In this document: one piece after another, positions 59,757-64,000 of the stretch
How the letters are laid out: every line of letters begins with the position of its first letter
Position numbering within the stretch: the stretch's first letter is position 1
DNA from: Clostridia bacterium
Lineage (GTDB): Bacteria; Bacillota; Clostridia; Oscillospirales; CAG-272
Direction of reading: 5' to 3'
Assembly: GCA_017504625.1 (NCBI GenBank)
Contig: JAFVQU010000003.1
Span: 17,552 to 81,551, forward strand
DNA length: 64,000 nucleotides
Translations under genes and position numbers: made by a program
The notes under the pieces: model-generated
Databases searched by the model: none
The model's input: the letters and a program-made list of their open reading frames with translations, nothing else
What the model was told of the DNA's origin: nothing

Positions 59757-60028
59757 GTAAGCTATGAAGGGGAGCGACGATCGCACAGCCTTACAGAGAG
59801 CCGTCGGACGAGATGTCAATGGTGCAAGACGGTAGCGCGGTGTTATTGTTAAATCACCCCTGAGCCCATCGCCGAAAGGAAGCGCGGAAAGAAATGTTGC
59901 GTTGCTTCTCAGTAGACCGATGCGTATTTTCTGCGTTAAAGAAAGACGTATTTGAGTACGGTTTTAACAAAAGAGTGGTATAGCGAAGTGTTTGTTGCTT
60001 CGTCTCTTTAGGAGACGGGCTTTTTTTG
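59757..60028 (+). ncRNA. T-box riboswitch, probably tRNA-Ile
   Basis: The leader has the T-box order of parts. Stem I carries AGAGAG (59794-59799), CCGTC paired with GACGG, and GGTGCAAGAC, similar to the usual GGTG loop. On its 3' side, AAATCACCCCTGAG gives a candidate specifier AUC (59853-59855), matching isoleucine and the downstream threonine dehydratase. The T-box motif is AGAGTGGTATAGCG (59973-59986), in which TGGT (59976-59979) would pair with the tRNA ACCA end. AAAGAG (59970-59975) can pair with CTCTTT (60004-60009) in the antiterminator. The competing terminator is CGTCTC/GAGACG (60001-60017) plus seven T. The specifier is inferred by position. Confidence 0.82.
60001..60027 (+). terminator. 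T-box-controlled terminator
   Basis: CGTCTC, TTTAG loop, GAGACG, then GGC and seven T. It forms when charged tRNA prevents the antiterminator. Confidence 0.82.
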
Positions 60029-60065
60029 TTAATTTCCGAATTTGTGATTTGAAAGGAAAAAGAAT

Positions 60066-61259
60066 ATGCTTACTCTTGACAAAATATATCACGCGTCCTA
60101 CGTACTGTCTGACGTGGTGAGAAAAACGGCGCTTGTTCAGGCTCCGAAGCTCAATCCCGATTGCGAGCTTTACTTAAAGCCTGAGAATTTGCAGGTGACG
60201 GGCTCGTTTAAGGTCAGAGGCGCGGGATATATGATTTCACAGCTTTCGGCAGAGGAAAAGGCTAAGGGTGTTATCGCATGTTCTGCGGGAAATCACGCGC
60301 AGGGAGTTGCGCTTGCGGCGCAAAAGTACGGAATAAAGTCGGTCATATGTCTTCCCGACGGCGCACCTATCTCTAAGGTTGAAGCGACCAAGAGCTACGG
60401 AGCCGAGGTCGTTATGGTAAAGGGAGTTTACGACGACGCATACAACCGCGCGCTTGAGCTTCGCGACGAGATGGGATATACCTTTGTCCATCCCTTTGAT
60501 AATGATAACGTTATCGCAGGTCAGGGAACTATCGGTCTTGAGATCTTGAACGAATTGAAGGATATAGACGCAGTCGTAGTGCCGATAGGCGGCGGCGGAC
60601 TTGCGTCGGGTATCGCGTTTGCAGTAAAGCAGCTCTCGCCCAAGACCAAGGTGTACGGCGTTCAGGCAAAGGGCGCGCCGAGTATGTACAATTCGGTCAA
60701 ATCGGGTAAACGAGAAAGACTCGACGGAGTAAATACGATCGCGGACGGAATTGCCGTCAAGGAGCCGGGCGAGAATACCTTTGAGCTTTGCTCAAAATAC
60801 ATAGACGAGATCGTTACGGTCACCGAGGGTGAGATAAGCTCTGCCATACTCGCACTCATCGAACAGCATAAGATGATAGCCGAGGGCGCGGGTGCGGTTG
60901 CCGTTGCGGCAGTAATGTTCAACAAGATAGACGTCAAGGGCAAGAGGGTCGTGTCGGTCGTATCGGGCGGTAATATTGACGTTACGATACTTTCAAGAGT
61001 TATCAAGCGAGGACTTTTGATGTCGGGCAGAAACTACACGCTTTGTGTCGAGCTTATGGATAAGCCCGGTCAGCTTCTCGGAGTGTCCGAAATCATCGCG
61101 GGACTTGGTGCGAACGTTATTTCGATCCACCACGAGAGAGCAAGTGAGACTATGGATATTAACGGTTGCTACCTCAGAATAGTTCTTGAAACGAGAAATC
61201 ACGAGCATATAAAGCAGGTTGAAAATGCCCTTACGGATGCGGGCTATAAATTGGTTTAA
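60066..61259 (+). CDS. ilvA: Threonine ammonia-lyase with one ACT domain
   Basis: A 397-residue PLP enzyme. The PLP Lys is in VTGSFKVRGAG (about 48-51), the phosphate loop is GGGGLASG (about 178-185), and SAGNHAQGVALAA is the substrate loop. After about residue 325 a single ACT domain follows (YTLCVELMDKPGQLLGVSEIIA). It converts threonine to 2-oxobutyrate and ammonia, feeding isoleucine synthesis. The T-box suggests control by isoleucine supply. A one-ACT form is regulated differently from the two-ACT enzyme of enterobacteria. AAAGGA site. Confidence 0.94.
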   Translation: MLTLDKIYHASYVLSDVVRKTALVQAPKLNPDCELYLKPENLQVTGSFKVRGAGYMISQLSAEEKAKGVIACSAGNHAQGVALAAQKYGIKSVICLPDGAPISKVEATKSYGAEVVMVKGVYDDAYNRALELRDEMGYTFVHPFDNDNVIAGQGTIGLEILNELKDIDAVVVPIGGGGLASGIAFAVKQLSPKTKVYGVQAKGAPSMYNSVKSGKRERLDGVNTIADGIAVKEPGENTFELCSKYIDEIVTVTEGEISSAILALIEQHKMIAEGAGAVAVAAVMFNKIDVKGKRVVSVVSGGNIDVTILSRVIKRGLLMSGRNYTLCVELMDKPGQLLGVSEIIAGLGANVISIHHERASETMDINGCYLRIVLETRNHEHIKQVENALTDAGYKLV

Positions 61260-61273
61260 AAGGAGTTAAAATT

Positions 61274-61645
61274 ATGGAAAAGATTTATACGAAAAACGCG
61301 CCCGAGGCAATAGGCCCGTACAGTCAGGCGATGAAGGTGGGAGGTCTTGTGTTTACCTCCGGACAGATAGCTATCAACCCTGCAAGCGGCGCAGTCGAGG
61401 CGACTACGATCGAAGGGCAGACTGAGCAGGTCTGCAAAAATCTCTGCGCGGTGCTTGAGGCTGCGGGGACAAGCATAGATAAGGTGGTAAAAACGACCTG
61501 CTTCCTCTCCGATATGGCGGATTTTGCCGCTTTCAATGAGGTTTACGGTAAATATTTCGTCGGCAAGCCCGCAAGAAGCTGTGTTGCCGCGAAGCAGCTT
61601 CCAAAGAACGTTCTTTGCGAGGTTGAGGTGATTGCCGAGCTTTGA
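61274..61645 (+). CDS. ridA: RidA family enamine/imine deaminase
   Basis: A 123-residue trimeric protein with typical motifs: APEAIGPYSQAMKVGGLVFTSGQI, Arg105 in the ligand-site PARSCVAA, and the C-terminal CEVEVIAEL. It hydrolyses reactive 2-aminoacrylate and 2-aminocrotonate released by PLP dehydratases such as IlvA. It follows ilvA by 14 bases in the same operon, so it detoxifies the immediate product of that enzyme. AGGAG site. Confidence 0.95.
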   Translation: MEKIYTKNAPEAIGPYSQAMKVGGLVFTSGQIAINPASGAVEATTIEGQTEQVCKNLCAVLEAAGTSIDKVVKTTCFLSDMADFAAFNEVYGKYFVGKPARSCVAAKQLPKNVLCEVEVIAEL

Positions 61646-61709
61646 TCGGCAAAAAGCATGTTAAATGAGCCAAAATCCTTGATATATATAATAAATATTA
61701 AATTTTATA

Positions 61710-61739
61710 TTGACAAGACGGTTTGGTTTGTGATATAAT
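61710..61739 (+). promoter_or_regulatory. Promoter of ilvBN
   Basis: TTGACA (61710-61715), 18 bases, TATAAT (61734-61739). The short leader shows no T-box. Confidence 0.75.
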
Positions 61740-61787
61740 TTGCTCATATTTATTTTTTTATTGCAAATACACTAACGGAGTTAATTT

Positions 61788-63446
61788 ATGAAGATCAACG
61801 GTTCAGAAATACTTGTAAAGGTATTGCTCGAGCAGGGAGTTGACACGGTATTCGGCTATCCGGGCGGCGCTGTGCTCAACATCTACGATGCGCTTTACAA
61901 GAACAGCGATAAGATAACGCACTATATGACCGCTCACGAGCAGGGCGCGGCACACGCCGCAGACGGCTATGCGAGAGCAACGGGCAAGACGGGTGTCGTT
62001 ATCGCAACGAGTGGCCCCGGCGCTACAAATCTTGTTACCGGTATTGCTACGGCGTATATGGACAGTGTTCCTATGGTTGCTATTACGGGTAACGTATCCA
62101 CCGACCTTATCGGTGCGGACAGCTTCCAGGAGGTTTATATAACGGGTATTACGATGCCTATTACAAAGCATAATTTCGTCGTTCGTGATGTAAATGAGCT
62201 TGCCGATACGCTCAGACGCGCGTTCGAGATCGCGGGAAGCGGCAGACCGGGTCCCGTTCTCATTGATATTCCTAAGGACGTAACCGCGGCACTTTGCGAG
62301 TACGAGCCGAAGGAAGCGGTCAAGACCACGAGAACTAAAGAGATCAAGGGCAATATTGAGGAGATAGCCGAGCTTATCAACCGCAGCGAGCGTCCCTTCA
62401 TCTACTTTGGCGGCGGAGTGCGACTTTCGGGCGCAGGCGACGAGCTGAGAGCACTTATTGAAAAGGCGGATATTCCCGCGGCTTATACCTTGATGGCGGC
62501 AGGCGTGCTTGGCTACGGAGAAAAGCACAATCTCGGACTTATCGGTATGCACGGCTTCTATACTGCAAACGTTGCGGCGCACAGATCGGACGTTATGCTT
62601 GCGATCGGTACGAGATTTTCGGACAGAGTCGCGCTCAACACTAAAAAGTTTGGCGAGAACGCGAGAATAGTTCACATTGATATAGACCCCAGCGAGATCA
62701 GCAAGAACGTAACGGCTGATTACAGTATCGTAGGTGACGTAAAGGAGGTTTTGACCGAGCTTCTCAAGCACGTAAAGCCCGCAAAGCATGAGGCTTGGGA
62801 AAAGCAGATCGAGCTTTGGCGCGGCGACGATTATAAGCCAACCGATTGTGAAGATTGCTTAAAGCCCCATTACCTTATTGAGAAAGCCTGTGAGATCGCG
62901 GGCGAGGATGCCGTTTACGTTACCGACGTAGGACAGCATCAGATGTGGGCGGCGCAGTTCCTGCACCACACAAAGCCCAATCATTTCCTTACAAGCGGAG
63001 GACTTGGTACGATGGGCTACGGCTACGGCGCGGCAATAGGCGCGAAGATAGCACGCCCCGACGTTCCCGTGGTTCACTTTACGGGGGACGGCTCCTTCCA
63101 CATGAATATGAATGAGCTTTGCACGGCGGTAAGCTACAACGTTCCCGTAATTACGGTTATATTCAACAACTCGGTGCTTGGAATGGTTCGTCAGTGGCAG
63201 GGAGCGTTCTACGGAAGAAGATTCTCGTCAAGCGAGCCTGAGAGAGTGACCGATTACGTAAAGGTTGCAGAGGGCTTTGGCGGTCGCGGATTCCATTGTG
63301 AAACGCCTGCCGAGTTCGAGGCGGCTATGAAGGAAGCTATGACGATGAGCGGTCCCGTCTGGATCGAGTGCGTCGTTGACCGTGAGGAAAAGGTACTTCC
63401 TATGATACCCGGCGGCAAGACGGTATCCGATACTATTTTCAACTGA
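61788..63446 (+). CDS. ilvB: Acetolactate synthase, catalytic subunit
   Basis: A 552-residue ThDP enzyme. Motifs: VDTVFGYPGGAVLNIYDAL at the N-terminus with YMTAHEQGAAHAADGYAR carrying the cofactor-activating Glu, SGPGATNLVTGIATAYMDS, the middle FAD-binding domain, and GDGSFHMNMNELCTAVSYNVPVITVIFNN, the ThDP motif, followed by the WQGAFYGRRFS segment. It joins two pyruvates to acetolactate (valine and leucine) or pyruvate and 2-oxobutyrate to acetohydroxybutyrate (isoleucine). The RQWQ/RRFS context is that of the anabolic enzyme. Its 2-oxobutyrate comes from the ilvA product nearby. Confidence 0.95.
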   Translation: MKINGSEILVKVLLEQGVDTVFGYPGGAVLNIYDALYKNSDKITHYMTAHEQGAAHAADGYARATGKTGVVIATSGPGATNLVTGIATAYMDSVPMVAITGNVSTDLIGADSFQEVYITGITMPITKHNFVVRDVNELADTLRRAFEIAGSGRPGPVLIDIPKDVTAALCEYEPKEAVKTTRTKEIKGNIEEIAELINRSERPFIYFGGGVRLSGAGDELRALIEKADIPAAYTLMAAGVLGYGEKHNLGLIGMHGFYTANVAAHRSDVMLAIGTRFSDRVALNTKKFGENARIVHIDIDPSEISKNVTADYSIVGDVKEVLTELLKHVKPAKHEAWEKQIELWRGDDYKPTDCEDCLKPHYLIEKACEIAGEDAVYVTDVGQHQMWAAQFLHHTKPNHFLTSGGLGTMGYGYGAAIGAKIARPDVPVVHFTGDGSFHMNMNELCTAVSYNVPVITVIFNNSVLGMVRQWQGAFYGRRFSSSEPERVTDYVKVAEGFGGRGFHCETPAEFEAAMKEAMTMSGPVWIECVVDREEKVLPMIPGGKTVSDTIFN

Positions 63447-63460
63447 TAGGAGGGAAGACG

Positions 63461-63955
63461 ATGAAAAAACAGTGTATGGTAGTTTTCGTTGAAAACAATG
63501 CCGGCGTGCTTGCGCGCGTTGCGTCTCTCTTCGTTCAGCGCGGATTCAATATCGATTCGCTCACCGTTTCTCCTACCGAAAACGAAAAGGTTTCAAGAAT
63601 AACGATAGTCACCCGCGGTGACGAAAAGTTCTTCAATCAGATAATGCAGCAGACCGGAAAGCTCATTGAAACAAAAATGATATTCTCGGTCGAGCCTACC
63701 TTCAGCCTTATACACGAGGTGCTTCTTATCAAATTTGCGGCGGAGGAAGCCGATAACGAGAAGCTTCAGAGCCTTATCGGAATCTACGGCGCGAAGATCG
63801 TTGACAGAACCGGCGGTTGTATCGTAGCGGAGCTTACCGATACTCCCCAGCGTCTTGACGGCTTTATCGAGGACACCGCAAAGTTCAAGGTCGTAGAGTC
63901 CTGCCGTTCGGGAGCTATCGCAATGGAACGCGGCAACGTTTCATACGAGCTTTAA
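63461..63955 (+). CDS. ilvN: Acetolactate synthase, regulatory subunit
   Basis: A 164-residue subunit with an N-terminal ACT domain (VFVENNAGVLARVASLFVQRGFNIDSLTVSPTE) and a second ACT-like domain (about 80-160, LLIKFAAEEADNEKLQSLIGIYGAKIVDR). It activates the catalytic subunit and gives valine feedback inhibition. It lies 14 bases after ilvB with GGAGGG. The next gene, usually ilvC, would lie beyond the window; the 45 bases after the stop hold a possible stem but not enough sequence to judge. Confidence 0.94.
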   Translation: MKKQCMVVFVENNAGVLARVASLFVQRGFNIDSLTVSPTENEKVSRITIVTRGDEKFFNQIMQQTGKLIETKMIFSVEPTFSLIHEVLLIKFAAEEADNEKLQSLIGIYGAKIVDRTGGCIVAELTDTPQRLDGFIEDTAKFKVVESCRSGAIAMERGNVSYEL

Positions 63956-64000
63956 GGATGCGATGTGGTACCATTTTTGAAAAAAATTTTCAACCCCACC

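Noticed and set aside
59757-59900. GC-rich folded stretch considered as a tRNA gene
   Set aside because: No T-psi-C loop, anticodon stem or CCA-compatible acceptor; the parts fit a T-box stem I instead.

Overview
This window is a stretch of chromosome from a low-to-mid GC Firmicute, most likely an anaerobic, gut-type member of class Clostridia. The evidence is strong AGGAGG-type ribosome binding sites, near-consensus TTGACA-17-TATAAT promoters, lipobox lipoproteins, a T-box riboswitch, a glycyl radical enzyme and many short intrinsic terminators. Genus cannot be fixed from the sequence alone. No rRNA, tRNA, CRISPR array, insertion sequence or prophage was seen.

Layout. 1-8.2 kb: a secreted endonuclease I (cut by the window edge), an FAD-dependent dehydrogenase, a secreted OB-fold lipoprotein, an unknown protein with rbfA and nrnA, and a leucine-rich-repeat lipoprotein. 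8.4-15.6 kb: a YifB/ComM ATPase, a cation diffusion facilitator, citrate synthase and a calcium-type P-type ATPase. 15.7-19.6 kb: one operon (HD protein, cytidine deaminase, small Cys protein, membrane protein, LRR lipoprotein, VanY-type carboxypeptidase). 19.6-22.2 kb (minus): a Zn/Cd efflux operon with an ArsR/CadC repressor, a separate HMA metallochaperone and a PIB ATPase.

The centrepiece is 22.2-37.2 kb (minus): an 18-gene bacterial microcompartment (BMC) operon of the glycyl-radical, B12-independent propanediol type. In transcription order it has acetate kinase, a class II (fuculose/rhamnulose-phosphate type) aldolase, CoA-acylating aldehyde dehydrogenase, Zn alcohol dehydrogenase, four single-domain BMC shell proteins, PduL, an EutN/CcmL vertex protein, PduS-like and PduT-like redox proteins, the glycyl radical diol dehydratase, its activase, a PduU/EutS shell protein, an EutP/PduV GTPase, a ParA-type ATPase and a small disordered protein. 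The inferred pathway is deoxysugar phosphate to lactaldehyde (made into 1,2-propanediol), then propionaldehyde, then propanol or propionyl-CoA, propionyl phosphate and propionate with ATP. The ParA pair at the operon end is a candidate compartment-positioning module. Two hairpin-rich modules flank the dehydratase gene, and a Rex-like operator lies over one of two candidate operon promoters.

37.8-50.9 kb: metG, an ECF-like sigma factor with a membrane partner and a von Willebrand factor A lipoprotein, an EEP-family hydrolase, a heterodimeric ABC exporter pair, a radical SAM protein, a PncC amidase and phosphofructokinase. 51.2-59.5 kb: a 1160-residue lipoprotein of unknown function, two paralogous WbsX/GH99-like proteins, an SCP2-fold protein and a DUF1846 protein. 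59.7-64 kb: a T-box (probably isoleucine) controlling ilvA-ridA, then ilvBN. A dispersed stem-loop element recurs just after stop codons at about 25.2, 27.9, 39.9, 44.1 and 59.6 kb.
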